A stretch of DNA of 64,000 nucleotides from Hyphomicrobiales bacterium. GTDB taxonomy: Bacteria > Pseudomonadota > Alphaproteobacteria > Rhizobiales > Xanthobacteraceae. This document shows, one piece after another, positions 17,055-25,766 of this stretch. The stretch covers positions 62,001-126,000 of the forward strand of contig JADJPN010000004.1 in assembly GCA_016713235.1 (NCBI GenBank). Direction: 5' to 3'. The notes beneath the pieces are model-generated. The model was not told the DNA's origin. It saw only the letters and a program-made list of their open reading frames with translations, and did not search any database. Position 1 is the stretch's first letter; every line of letters begins with the position of its first letter. A program made the position numbers and the translations under genes.

Positions 17055-17612
17055 TTATTCGCCGATCTTGTCCAGCTTCTTCTGCATCTCGGAGACCTGA
17101 CGCTTCAGCGCATCGATGTCGTCGCCGCCGGTTTCGGCAGGCGGGTTCGCGACATTCTCCTTCGCGGTCGGCAGGAACATCGTGAAGGCGCGCTGGAACA
17201 TTTCCATGTTGCGCTTCACCTGTTCGTCGAAGGCGCCAAACCCAGGAACGTTGAAGGTCTTGCCCATCTGCTCGCGAAACTTTTCCTGCTCTTGCGTGAA
17301 ATGCGAGAGCGAAGTTTCGAGATAGCGCGGGACGAGAAGCTGCATCGAGTCGCCGTAGAAGCGGATGAGCTGACGCAGGAAATTGATCGGCAGAAGGTTC
17401 TGCCCGCCTTTGCCTTCCTGCTCGAAAATGATCTGGGTGAGCACCGAGCGGGTGATGTCTTCGCCGGTTTTGGCGTCATAGACCACGAAGTCTTCGCCCG
17501 ACTTCACCATGACGGCGAGGTCTTCCAACGTGACGTAGGCGCTGGTTCCCGTGTTGTAGAGCCGACGGTTGGCGTATTTTTTGATCGTTACGGGCTCTTG
17601 CGGCTTGGCCAT
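17055..17612 (-). CDS. phaR: polyhydroxyalkanoate synthesis repressor PhaR
   Basis: PhaR represses phasin and related genes when no polyhydroxybutyrate granules are present and binds granules when they form. The 185-residue protein starts with the DNA-binding PHB_acc_N domain (ITIKKYANRRLYNT-type sequence VTIKKYANRRLYNTGTSAYV). It has the PHB_acc region RYLETSLSHFTQEQEKFREQ in the middle and a C-terminal coiled coil (IDALKRQVSEMQKKLDKI). ATG 17612 is preferred over the GTG one codon upstream because GGGAG lies about 8 bp before it. It is divergent from phaA, 223 bp away. Confidence 0.93.
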   Translation of the reverse strand: MAKPQEPVTIKKYANRRLYNTGTSAYVTLEDLAVMVKSGEDFVVYDAKTGEDITRSVLTQIIFEQEGKGGQNLLPINFLRQLIRFYGDSMQLLVPRYLETSLSHFTQEQEKFREQMGKTFNVPGFGAFDEQVKRNMEMFQRAFTMFLPTAKENVANPPAETGGDDIDALKRQVSEMQKKLDKIGE

Positions 17613-17835
17613 CACTCAACTCCCTACGCTTACGCAGCGTTTCCCCCGCTGAACTTTCAAAAGCTTAGGGCCTTTTCCGCACTGCGGCTACCGCTTTGTG
17701 CGATGCCGGTAAACGAATGACGCACAGCAGCATTTGGCTTATATTGACTTGGCAGCTGGCGAGCCCCGGGGTCCAATACCGGACAGTGCCGGCGGAAAGT
17801 CAGCGAAACACAAGGCGAATGGTGAGGAGCAGGAA

Positions 17836-19014
17836 ATGGCGGATGCAGTGGTCATTGTCGGTGCAGCACGTACCCCGGTCGGAGCCTTCAATGGCACGCT
17901 CGCAGGAACGCCAGCGCACGAACTCGGAAAAGTAGCGATTCAGGCCGCGTTGAAGCGCGCGGGCGTGGAACCGGGACAGGTATCGGAACTCATTTTCGGT
18001 CAGGTACTGACCGCAGCGCAGGGCATGAACCCCGCGCGTCAGGCTTCGAAGGCCGCGGGCCTGCCGAATGAAACGCCTGCATGGCTCGTGAACCAGGTAT
18101 GCGGCTCCGGCTTGCGCACGGTGGCACTGGGTTACCAGTCGATCATGAATGGCGACAGCGACATCGTCGTCGCGGGCGGTCAGGAATCGATGAGCCAGTC
18201 GGTGCACGCGTCGCATCTGCGCGCGGGTCATCGCATGGGCGACGTGAAGTTCATCGACACCATGATCAAGGACGGTCTATGGGATGTCTTCAACGGCTAT
18301 CACATGGGCGGTACCGCGGAGAACGTCGCGAAGCAGTGGCAGATCACGCGTGAGATGCAGGACCAGTTCGCGGTGGCTTCGCAGAACAAGGCGGAGGCCG
18401 CGAAGAAGGCCGGCAAGTTCAAGGACGAGATCGTGCCCGTGATCATCGCTTCCAAAAAGGGCGATATCGTATTCGACACCGACGAATATATTCGCGACGG
18501 CGCTACGATCGACGCAATGGCAAAGCTCAAGCCCGCCTTCGACAAGGAAGGCACGGTAACCGCTGCGAATGCTTCCGGCATCAATGACGGCGCCGCAGCG
18601 CTCGTGCTCATGAAAGAGAGCGAAGCGAAGAAGCAGAACAAGAAGATCCTCGCCCGCATCGCGAGCTGGGCGCAGGCCGGCGTCGATCCGTCGATCATGG
18701 GCACCGGTCCGATCCCTGCTTCGCGCGCGGCACTGAAGAAAGCCGGCTGGAATGCGCAGGATCTCGATCTGGTCGAAGCCAACGAGGCCTTCGCCGCGCA
18801 GGCCTGTGCAGTGAACAAGGACATGGGCTGGGATACGGCCAAGGTGAACGTGAACGGTGGCGCCATCGCCATCGGTCATCCGATCGGGGCTTCGGGCGCA
18901 CGCGTGCTGGTGACGCTGCTTCACGAAATGGAACGCCGCGGCGCCAAGAAGGGGCTTTCCACGCTCTGCATCGGCGGCGGCATGGGGATCGCCCTGTGCG
19001 TTGAGCGTCCGTAA
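17836..19014 (+). CDS. phaA: acetyl-CoA C-acetyltransferase (PHB biosynthesis)
   Basis: PhaA condenses two acetyl-CoA to acetoacetyl-CoA, the first step of polyhydroxybutyrate synthesis and also of entry into the ethylmalonyl-CoA pathway. The 392-residue protein has the nucleophilic Cys89 in VNQVCGSGLRTV, the GHPIGASGAR motif near residue 350, and the final catalytic Cys in LCIGGGMGIAL. ATG 17836 follows GGAGCAGGAA, a good ribosome-binding site; the frame is open upstream but lacks such support. phaB follows 128 bp downstream on the same strand. Confidence 0.95.
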   Translation: MADAVVIVGAARTPVGAFNGTLAGTPAHELGKVAIQAALKRAGVEPGQVSELIFGQVLTAAQGMNPARQASKAAGLPNETPAWLVNQVCGSGLRTVALGYQSIMNGDSDIVVAGGQESMSQSVHASHLRAGHRMGDVKFIDTMIKDGLWDVFNGYHMGGTAENVAKQWQITREMQDQFAVASQNKAEAAKKAGKFKDEIVPVIIASKKGDIVFDTDEYIRDGATIDAMAKLKPAFDKEGTVTAANASGINDGAAALVLMKESEAKKQNKKILARIASWAQAGVDPSIMGTGPIPASRAALKKAGWNAQDLDLVEANEAFAAQACAVNKDMGWDTAKVNVNGGAIAIGHPIGASGARVLVTLLHEMERRGAKKGLSTLCIGGGMGIALCVERP

Positions 19015-19142
19015 GACGCATCAACTAAAGAATCGTCGAGCGGCAACTGAAAACGCATTGACGAAAACTCCCGGACGCGGGGACACTTGCGTTCGGGAGA
19101 AGACGATCCGGCATCAGCCGGACGAAAAAAAAGGGGAAGGAA

Positions 19143-19868
19143 ATGGCACGCGTAGCGTTAGTTTCCGGCGGGACCCGCGGAATCGGGGCCGCCATTGCGA
19201 AAGGCTTGAAAGCGGCGGGTTACAAGGTCGCGGCGAATTACGCAGGCAACGATGAAGCGGCCGCGAAATTCAAAAGCGAAACCGGCATCAACGTTTATAA
19301 ATGGGACGTAAGCTCGTTCGATGCTTGTTCGGAAGGCATTAAAAAGGTCGAAGCCGATCTCGGTCCGGTCGAAGTGCTCGTGAACAACGCGGGCATCACG
19401 CGCGACGCCATGCTTCACCGCATGACCGCCGAGCAGTGGAACGCGGTCATCACTACGAACCTGAATTCGCTTTTCAATATGTGCCGCCCGGTGATCGAGG
19501 GCATGCGCGCACGCAAGTTCGGCCGCATCATCAATATCTCGTCGATCAACGGACAGAAGGGCCAGATGGGCCAGACCAATTATTCGGCGGCGAAAGCCGG
19601 CGACATTGGTTTCACCAAAGCGCTGTCGCAAGAGTCGGCCAAGGCCGGCATCACTGTGAATGCGATTTGCCCCGGCTACATCAACACAGAGATGGTGCAG
19701 GCGGTGCCAAAGGATGTGCTCGATAAAAACATCATCCCGACCATTCCGGTAGGCCGTCTCGGCGAGCCGGAAGAAATCGCGCGCTGCGTGGTGTTTCTGG
19801 CTTCCGACGACGCGGGCTTCATCACCGGCTCGACCATGACCGTGAACGGCGCGCAATACATCACCTGA
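19143..19868 (+). CDS. phaB: acetoacetyl-CoA reductase
   Basis: PhaB reduces acetoacetyl-CoA to (R)-3-hydroxybutyryl-CoA with NADPH. The 241-residue short-chain dehydrogenase shows the cofactor-binding GGTRGIGAA at residues 9-17, NNAGITRD, the catalytic Ser in NISSING, and the Tyr147-Lys151 pair in TNYSAAKAG. An AAGGGGAAGG site lies directly before ATG 19143. The gene's TGA overlaps the start of the following DMT transporter (TGATG). No PHB synthase gene (phaC) is in the window. Confidence 0.95.
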   Translation: MARVALVSGGTRGIGAAIAKGLKAAGYKVAANYAGNDEAAAKFKSETGINVYKWDVSSFDACSEGIKKVEADLGPVEVLVNNAGITRDAMLHRMTAEQWNAVITTNLNSLFNMCRPVIEGMRARKFGRIINISSINGQKGQMGQTNYSAAKAGDIGFTKALSQESAKAGITVNAICPGYINTEMVQAVPKDVLDKNIIPTIPVGRLGEPEEIARCVVFLASDDAGFITGSTMTVNGAQYIT

Positions 19869-20779
19869 TGCAATCTTCTTCTACGCAAACGGCGGCGACG
19901 CTTACCGGCCTCGCCGCCGTTTTCATGTGGTCGTTTCTGTCGCTGCTTACGGTCGCAAGCGGAACAATGCCGCCGTTTCAATTGGCGGCGATTACCTTCG
20001 CAATCGGCGGATTGGTCGGTGTTTCGAGCTGGATTGTGCGGCCGCAGGCCATGCATGCGCTCAAGCAGCCGCCCGCTGTATGGTTGCTCGGCGTTGGCGG
20101 GTTGTTTGGCTATCATGCGCTTTACTTCATCGCGTTGCGTCTGGCGCCGCCCGCGGAAGCGCAGCTTTTCAATTATCTCTGGCCGCTGCTGATCGTGCTG
20201 TTTTCGGCGTTTTTGCCGAACGAGAAGCTTAAATCGCATCACATCATCGGCGTTCTGCTTGGCCTTGCGGGAACGCTGGTGTTGATCGCTGGCATGCGAG
20301 GCGTCGAGATCAGGCCCGAATACATCACCGGATACGCCTGTGCGCTCGGCGCGGCGCTGGTGTGGTCGATCTATTCCGTGCTCTCGCGGCCGTTCAAGGA
20401 CGTATCGACCGATGCGGTCGCTGGGTTTTGTCTTGCGACCTCGGCGCTCTCGCTGATCTGCCATTTATTGTTTGAACAGACGATATGGCCTTCGAGCGCC
20501 GTGCAATGGCTTTGCATTCTTGCGCTCGGCATTTTCCCGGTCGGTCTTGCATTCTATGCGTGGGATCGCGGCGTAAAGCGCGGCGACATCCGCGCGCTGG
20601 GTGCCGCGTCTTACGCAGCACCGCTGATCTCGACCATTCTGCTTGTCATCTTCGGCTACGCCGAGCCGCGCTGGCCGCTCGCGCTTGCTACTGTATTGAT
20701 TACGCTCGGCGGCGTGGTCGCGGCAAAAGAAATGTTTATCCGGGCTAAGCCAAAGGCCCGGGAGACCAATCTTTCCTAG
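19868..20779 (+). CDS. DMT superfamily transporter (EamA type)
   Basis: A 303-residue protein with ten hydrophobic segments in two EamA repeats, the typical layout of drug/metabolite transporters. The first half begins AATLTGLAAVFMWSFLSLL and the second begins YACALGAALVWSIYSVLSR. Substrate cannot be deduced. The ATG shares its first base with the phaB stop, so the gene is translationally coupled to the PHB genes. The 3' end overlaps the convergent cupin gene by 35 bp. Confidence 0.85.
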   Translation: MQSSSTQTAATLTGLAAVFMWSFLSLLTVASGTMPPFQLAAITFAIGGLVGVSSWIVRPQAMHALKQPPAVWLLGVGGLFGYHALYFIALRLAPPAEAQLFNYLWPLLIVLFSAFLPNEKLKSHHIIGVLLGLAGTLVLIAGMRGVEIRPEYITGYACALGAALVWSIYSVLSRPFKDVSTDAVAGFCLATSALSLICHLLFEQTIWPSSAVQWLCILALGIFPVGLAFYAWDRGVKRGDIRALGAASYAAPLISTILLVIFGYAEPRWPLALATVLITLGGVVAAKEMFIRAKPKARETNLS

Positions 20780-21191
20780 CCAGCTCGAAGCCGGAAAACT
20801 CAAATCCCGGCGCGACCGTACATCCAACCAGCGTCCATTCGCCCAGAGTTTCAGCGGCCTGCCAGTTGCCTTGCGGGATTACGAATTGCGGGTGCTGGCC
20901 GTTTGCGATGTCATTGCCGAGCGTGACGGACGCGGGCGGCGTGTGATCGCTCGCCGCATAATGCAGCGCGAGCGGACTGCCTGCGTAGAAGTGCCAGATT
21001 TCAACCGCATCGACACGATGCCAGTGCGAGCGCTCGCCTTTCGCGAGCAGGAAGTAGATCAGCGTCGAAGCCGAGCGTCCGTCGGTCATCCGCGTGTCGC
21101 GGAAGGTCTCTCGGAAATGCCCGCCCTCCGGGTGCGGCTGCAAGCCGAGCAGCCGAACGATCTCGGCCGCAGTTCGCCGTTCGACGCTCAT
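20745..21191 (-). CDS. cupin domain protein (DUF985)
   Basis: A 148-residue single-domain cupin of the DUF985 family. It begins with AAEIVRLLGLQPHPEGGHFRE and has FLLAKGERSHWHRVDAVEIWHFYAGSP, which carries the metal-ligand His and Glu residues of the cupin barrel, then ASVTLG and QFVIPQGNWQAAE. The biochemical function is unknown. Its ATG overlaps the stop codon of gloB (ATGA), so it is co-translated with that gene. Confidence 0.84.
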   Translation of the reverse strand: MSVERRTAAEIVRLLGLQPHPEGGHFRETFRDTRMTDGRSASTLIYFLLAKGERSHWHRVDAVEIWHFYAGSPLALHYAASDHTPPASVTLGNDIANGQHPQFVIPQGNWQAAETLGEWTLVGCTVAPGFEFSGFELARKDWSPGPLA

Positions 21192-21961
21192 CCTTTAAAG
21201 TTATTCTTCATTTCCCGGATCTTTGTGAATACGGCGGCGGGATCGCCGCCCTTCATGCCGACCGCTTCCTGCACGGCGGGTTCATCGGCCCGCATGAATG
21301 GATTGGTAAGGATCTCTTCTTCCATGCTCGACGGCACGGTTGGCTGGTTCTTCGCGCGCAAGCCTTCGACTTGTTTCAAGCGCGCTTTCAGCTGGACGTT
21401 GTTCGGATCGACCGTCACCGAGAATTTCGCGTTGCCCAGGGTGTATTCGTGGCCGCAGTAGATCTGTGTCTCGGGTGGCAACTCGCGCAATTGCAAGAGC
21501 GACTGCCAAAGCACTTCCGCCGGACGCTCGAACGAACGACCGCAACCCAGCGGGAACAGCGTGTCGCCGGCGAACAGCAGCTGCTCTCTACGAAAGTGAT
21601 AGACGATATGCCCGGCGGTATGGCCTGGCGTGTCGATGATCTCGGCGGTGAGCGCCCCTACTTCGGTAACATCGAGATGACCGAGCTCGACCGAAATGTC
21701 GGGAATGCGATCGGCTTCGGCGCGCGGGCCATAAACCGGCACCGGATATTTCGCGCGGATTTCCTTGATGCCTTGCACATGATCCGGATGGTGGTGCGTA
21801 ATCAGGATATGCGTGAGTTCCCAGCCTTCCTTGTCGAGCGCGGCGAAAATGGGCGCAGCCTCCGGCGCATCGACGAGTGCCGTCGTCTTGCTTTCGGGCT
21901 CGTGTACGAGCACCGCGTAATTGTCGCTCAAACACGGGATGAGTCGGACTTCAACCGCCAT
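21188..21961 (-). CDS. gloB: hydroxyacylglutathione hydrolase (glyoxalase II)
   Basis: GloB hydrolyses S-lactoylglutathione to lactate and glutathione in methylglyoxal detoxification. The 257-residue metallo-beta-lactamase-fold protein has the binuclear metal motif THHHPDH (His56, His58, Asp60, His61), TPGHTAGH, FAGDTLFPLGCGR and YCGHEYT. The C-terminal part (NPNNVQLKARLKQVEGLRAK-like) is the glyoxalase II-specific substrate domain. I start at ATG 21961 (MAVEVRLIPCL), the normal family N-terminus. The cupin gene overlaps its stop. Confidence 0.92.
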   Translation of the reverse strand: MAVEVRLIPCLSDNYAVLVHEPESKTTALVDAPEAAPIFAALDKEGWELTHILITHHHPDHVQGIKEIRAKYPVPVYGPRAEADRIPDISVELGHLDVTEVGALTAEIIDTPGHTAGHIVYHFRREQLLFAGDTLFPLGCGRSFERPAEVLWQSLLQLRELPPETQIYCGHEYTLGNAKFSVTVDPNNVQLKARLKQVEGLRAKNQPTVPSSMEEEILTNPFMRADEPAVQEAVGMKGGDPAAVFTKIREMKNNFKG

Positions 21962-22109
21962 AACTTGCTCCGCTTTGTGGGATTTCAAGAGAACGTAATC
22001 GCCTCGCATGTTCGCCGCAAGACTTGCTCTTAAAAACTTGCTCCTAAAGACTCGGCTTCCGGCAGAAGCCACGCAAGGCTAATGTTCGGCGAACGCAACG
22101 AAAGCAAGC

Positions 22110-22826
22110 ATGTTTCTCGACGTCGTCGACCTTCGCTCTTTCTACGCGCAGCCGCTCGGCGGCGTGACGAGGCGGTTGCTTGGCAGCGCGATTCGCGCGC
22201 GCTGGGCCGATGCACATGGGCAATCGATTCTGGGTCTGGGCTATGCGACGCCTTATCTCGGCCTGTTTCGAAACGAAGGCGAGCGCATCTTCGCTTTCAT
22301 GCCCGGCTCGCAGGGCGTGGTGAAATGGCCGAGTGCTTCGCCGACTTTGTCTTCTCTGGTTTCGGAAACGGCGTTGCCGCTACGCGATGCGATGATCGAC
22401 CGCGTGCTCGCGGTGCATGCGCTCGAGATGACGCCGCATGCGGCCGACATGCTGCGTGAAGTCTGGCGCGTGCTCTCGCCTGGCGGAAAACTTCTGCTCG
22501 TCGTGCCGAACCGCGCGGGCCCCTGGGCGAGAATGGATTCGACACCGTTCGGTCAGGGGCAGCCGTTTTCGCGCACGCAACTTGTTTCGCTTCTTCGCGA
22601 AGCGCTGTTCACGCCGGTCGGCTGGCATGAAGCGCTGTGGATGCCGCCGCTCCAGCGAAAATGGCTGATGCGCGGGGCGTCCGCATGGGAGCGTGTCGGC
22701 GCGACATTGTCGCTGCCGTTCTACGGCGTGCATGTTGTGGAAGCGACGAAACAGATGTGGCGCCCGGTGCCGATCAAGAAGACGCGGCAAATGCCGGTAT
22801 TCGCGCCGGGAACGGCGCCAGCCTAG
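22110..22826 (+). CDS. class I SAM-dependent methyltransferase
   Basis: A 238-residue methyltransferase. SILGLGYATPYLG is a diverged SAM-binding motif I, MIDRVLAVHALEM corresponds to motif II, and LREVWRVLSPGGKLLLVVPNR is the strongly conserved post-II region of small-molecule methyltransferases. The substrate is unknown. It is divergent from gloB with 148 bp between. The gene ends 45 bp before the convergent metW gene, a space that holds a repeat-like palindrome. Confidence 0.82.
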   Translation: MFLDVVDLRSFYAQPLGGVTRRLLGSAIRARWADAHGQSILGLGYATPYLGLFRNEGERIFAFMPGSQGVVKWPSASPTLSSLVSETALPLRDAMIDRVLAVHALEMTPHAADMLREVWRVLSPGGKLLLVVPNRAGPWARMDSTPFGQGQPFSRTQLVSLLREALFTPVGWHEALWMPPLQRKWLMRGASAWERVGATLSLPFYGVHVVEATKQMWRPVPIKKTRQMPVFAPGTAPA

Positions 22827-22837
22827 TTTATTTTCAG

Positions 22838-22873
22838 GCCCCGAAGCCGGTACCGCTTTCGGGATCACGCTTT
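22838..22873. repeat. possible Rhizobiales intergenic palindromic repeat
   Basis: The short spacer between two convergent genes contains GCCCCGAAGCCGGTACCG followed by CTTTCGGGATCACGCTTTAG. The pattern resembles the ACCGGTTCC-CTTTTCGGGATCATGCT-type element I recall from intergenic regions of many Rhizobiales genomes. It is a partial inverted repeat, without a run of T. Identity as a repeat family is from memory and cannot be confirmed from one copy. Confidence 0.4.
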
Positions 22874-23528
22874 AGTTCTTGCGCGAGAGCAGGAACACGG
22901 CCTGCTCGCCGAACAGATTCCAGAACCACCACGGCGCGTCGAAACGCACGCGGCCGCCACTCGGGCCGAAGGCGACGCCGCGTTCGATCTTCACGTCCAG
23001 CGCGCGTGTGAGATCGACGAAGTCGCGGATGGTGCAGAAGTGGATGTTCGGCGTGTCGTACCAGCTCACCGGAAGGTTCTGCGTGATCGGCATGCGGCCG
23101 TACCACAGTAATTGTCCGCGGATACGCCAATGGCCGAAATTCGGGAACGATACGATCACTCGTTTGCCGATGCGCAGCATCTGTTCCAGCACCCAGCGCG
23201 GACGGCGCGTCGCCTGTATCGTCTGCGAGAGAATGACGTAATCGAACGTGCTGTCCGGATAGTCGGCAAGGTCGGTGTCGGCGTCGCCCTGAATCACGGC
23301 GAGCCCCTTGGCCACGCATTCGTTCACGCCGTCGCGCGAAATCTCGATGCCGCGCGCGTCGACGTCGCGGGTCTCGGCAAGCAATTGCAGGAGTTCGCCG
23401 TCGCCGCAACCGACGTCGAGCACGCGCGAGCCCGGCTCCACCATGTTCGCGACCACCACGAGGTCGAGACGCGGCGTTTTGGGAATAGCACGCGCGACAA
23501 ACGCGCCGGGATTGGTGCTGGTGAGCAT
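22872..23528 (-). CDS. metW: methionine biosynthesis protein MetW
   Basis: MetW is a methyltransferase-fold protein that works with MetX to make homoserine acetylation effective in many alphaproteobacteria. The 218-residue protein begins near LDLVVVANMVEPGSRVLDVG, with SAM-type motif VLDVGCGDGELLQLL, then GIEISRDGVNECVAKGLAVI, and YVILSQTIQATRRPRWVLEQ, all typical of MetW. The gene follows metX by 3 bp, so the two are one operon. Confidence 0.93.
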   Translation of the reverse strand: MLTSTNPGAFVARAIPKTPRLDLVVVANMVEPGSRVLDVGCGDGELLQLLAETRDVDARGIEISRDGVNECVAKGLAVIQGDADTDLADYPDSTFDYVILSQTIQATRRPRWVLEQMLRIGKRVIVSFPNFGHWRIRGQLLWYGRMPITQNLPVSWYDTPNIHFCTIRDFVDLTRALDVKIERGVAFGPSGGRVRFDAPWWFWNLFGEQAVFLLSRKN

Positions 23529-23531
23529 GAT

Positions 23532-24734
23532 TTACTTCGGCGCCTTCACGCCGCGCTTTTTCGCAGCCGAGTCGAGGAAGCCGCGCACGATCGCGAACAG
23601 TTCCGGTTCGTCGAGCAGGAAGGCGTCGTGGCCCTTGTCGGTTTCGATTTCGGCAAACGAGACCGGAGCGCCGGCGGCGTTCAGTGCATGCACGATCTGC
23701 CGCGCTTCTTCGGTCGGGAACAGCCAGTCCGAAGTGAAGGAAACCATGCAGACGCGCGACTTCAGATTACGGAATGCGTTTGCCAGCACATCGCCGTGTT
23801 CTCCCGCGAGATCGAAGTAATCCATCGCACGGGTGATGTAGAGATAGCTGTTCGCGTCGAAGCGCTCGACGAAGCTCGAGCCCTGATAGCGAAGATAGTT
23901 CTCCACCTGGAAATCGGCGTCGAAGCCGAAGGTCGGCAGTTCGCGGTCCTGCAAGCGGCGGCCGAACTTGCGGTGGAGCGCGGCGTCCGAGAGATATGTG
24001 ATGTGCGCAGCCATGCGCGCGACGGCGAGGCCCCGATGCGGGCTGGTACCTTCGACAAGATATTTTCCGTTGCGCCAATCGGGATCGGCCATCACGGCCT
24101 GACGACCGACCTCATGAAAGGCAATATTCTGCGCGGAGTGGCGCGCGGCGGTCGCGATCGGCAGCGCGGAGAAGATGCGCTCCGGATAGGTCACCACCCA
24201 TTGCAGCACCTGCATGCCGCCCATCGAGCCGCCGGCAACGCAAAGCAACTGGCCGATGCCGAGATGATCGAGGAGCGCTGCCTGTGCGCGCACCATGTCG
24301 CGAACGGTGACGACCGGGAATGTCAGGCCATAAGGCTCGCCGGTCGCAGGATTTTTAGAAGCCGGACCCGTCGTGCCGAGACAGCCGCCAAGCACGTTCG
24401 AGCAGATGACAAAGAAGCGGTCGGTATCGATCGGTAGGCCGGGGCCGACGATCGAATCCCACCAGCCTTCCTTGCCGGTGACAGGATGCACATTGTGTAC
24501 GTGTTGGTCGCCGGTGAGCGCGTGGCAGATCAGGATCGCGTTGGAGCGGTCGGCGTTCAGTTCGCCATAGGTCTGGTAGGCCACCTGATAGGGCGAAAGC
24601 TCGACACCGGCGTCCAGCTTGAGCGGCTTGTCCTTGCCGAGGACGACGACCTGCGAGCGCGGCTCATCGGCCTCGCGGCGGATGATTTCCGCGCGGCTCG
24701 CTTTGTCTCCGCGGTCTAAGCGAACGATACTCAT
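23532..24734 (-). CDS. metX: homoserine O-acetyltransferase
   Basis: MetX transfers an acetyl (or succinyl) group to homoserine, committing it to methionine synthesis. The 400-residue alpha/beta hydrolase-fold protein has HALTGDQHV, the nucleophile elbow GGSMGGMQ, NPNGT-like substrate region RYQGSSFVERFDANSYLY, and the catalytic His in GHDAFLLD. ATG 24734 is chosen because AAGGACG lies a few bases before it; a GTG nine codons upstream is possible. It is divergent from the chorismate mutase gene, 142 bp away. I looked for a SAM riboswitch there and saw none. Confidence 0.93.
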   Translation of the reverse strand: MSIVRLDRGDKASRAEIIRREADEPRSQVVVLGKDKPLKLDAGVELSPYQVAYQTYGELNADRSNAILICHALTGDQHVHNVHPVTGKEGWWDSIVGPGLPIDTDRFFVICSNVLGGCLGTTGPASKNPATGEPYGLTFPVVTVRDMVRAQAALLDHLGIGQLLCVAGGSMGGMQVLQWVVTYPERIFSALPIATAARHSAQNIAFHEVGRQAVMADPDWRNGKYLVEGTSPHRGLAVARMAAHITYLSDAALHRKFGRRLQDRELPTFGFDADFQVENYLRYQGSSFVERFDANSYLYITRAMDYFDLAGEHGDVLANAFRNLKSRVCMVSFTSDWLFPTEEARQIVHALNAAGAPVSFAEIETDKGHDAFLLDEPELFAIVRGFLDSAAKKRGVKAPK

Positions 24735-24876
24735 AACGTCCTTGGCTTCGGGGCTTGTCACTATATCAGAGCCAAATGGAGGTAGGCAGCGGCGCCTGAA
24801 CAGGCAATGAATTCTTTGCTTGGCGCCTCGCCCGCGCTATCACGGGGGGCATCCTAACAGAGCCCCTAGCCCGGCC

Positions 24877-25743
24877 ATGGTTAATACGCCGAATTCGAAG
24901 CCCGCGCAGGGGCAAGCGCCCACGCTTGCCGACCTGCGCAAGGAGATCGACCGGATCGACCGGGCGATGCACGAGCTATTGATCGAGCGCTCCGGCATCG
25001 TCGACACGCTGATCTCGGTCAAGAAATCGAACGAAACCGGCTCGGCATTCCGGCCCGCGCGCGAAGCTTCGATGATGCGGCTTCTGGTCGAGCGGCATCG
25101 CGGCATTCTGCCGTTAGACACGGTCGAGAGTATCTGGCGCGTCATCATCGCGACGTTCACCTTTGTGCAGCAGAATTACTCCGTGCACGTCGATCTTTCC
25201 TCGGGCGACGCGCTGGTGCGCGACTCCGTGCGGTTCCATTTCGGCTACACGGTGCCGGTCGTGCAGCATGTCGGCGCTTTGCCGGTGGTCGAAGCGGTGG
25301 CAGCTTCACGCGGCGATCTTGGGCTCGTGCGCGCGGAAGCGGTTGCCGGCGGCAAGGCGTGGTGGCGCGCGCTGGAGGGCGAGGGCAAGCCGAAGATCAT
25401 CGCACGGCTTCCGTTCGTCGAGCGCGGCGATCATCCGGCGGGATTGCCGCTCTTTGTCGTCTCGAAGCCGTTACCCGCGGACGCGGCCGTCAACGAAGTC
25501 GAAATGTGGAGCGTGCATGTCGCGGGCTGGAACACTTCGGTGGCGCGCGCTCTTGCGCCGCTGGCGGAAGTTATCGCGCAGCCCGATAGCGGCTTTGACA
25601 GCGCTGCATTGTTGATCTCCGTGCCGCAGAACCGGAAAGTCCAACAGGTGCTGGCTTCGCTCAAAGAAGCGGGTGCATCCGTGCGTTCTTCGGCCCTCGT
25701 CGGCGGGCATGCGACCCGCTATACCGTCCCGCCCAAAGCCTAG
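24877..25743 (+). CDS. chorismate mutase family protein
   Basis: A 288-residue protein. Residues about 14-95 match the AroQ-type chorismate mutase helix bundle: LADLRKEIDRIDRAMHELLI, ERSGIVDTL, and SAFRPAREASMMRLLVERH with the expected Arg residues. The C-terminal part (about 100-288) is an extension seen in Rhizobiales proteins of this locus; it may be regulatory and I cannot assign it. Chorismate mutase makes prephenate for tyrosine and phenylalanine. hisC and tyrC follow on the same strand with short gaps, giving a three-gene aromatic block. Confidence 0.86.
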   Translation: MVNTPNSKPAQGQAPTLADLRKEIDRIDRAMHELLIERSGIVDTLISVKKSNETGSAFRPAREASMMRLLVERHRGILPLDTVESIWRVIIATFTFVQQNYSVHVDLSSGDALVRDSVRFHFGYTVPVVQHVGALPVVEAVAASRGDLGLVRAEAVAGGKAWWRALEGEGKPKIIARLPFVERGDHPAGLPLFVVSKPLPADAAVNEVEMWSVHVAGWNTSVARALAPLAEVIAQPDSGFDSAALLISVPQNRKVQQVLASLKEAGASVRSSALVGGHATRYTVPPKA

Positions 25744-25766
25744 GCTTCTTTTCAAGGTCCAGCACA

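Noticed and set aside
23112..24437. Plus-strand frame of 441 codons across metW and metX
   Set aside because: Both minus-strand genes are clearly identified by family motifs; the plus frame has no recognisable motif and is a GC-rich mirror.
24735..24876. SAM riboswitch upstream of metX
   Set aside because: I looked for SAM-II and SAM-I conserved blocks on the minus strand and found none in the 142-bp spacer.
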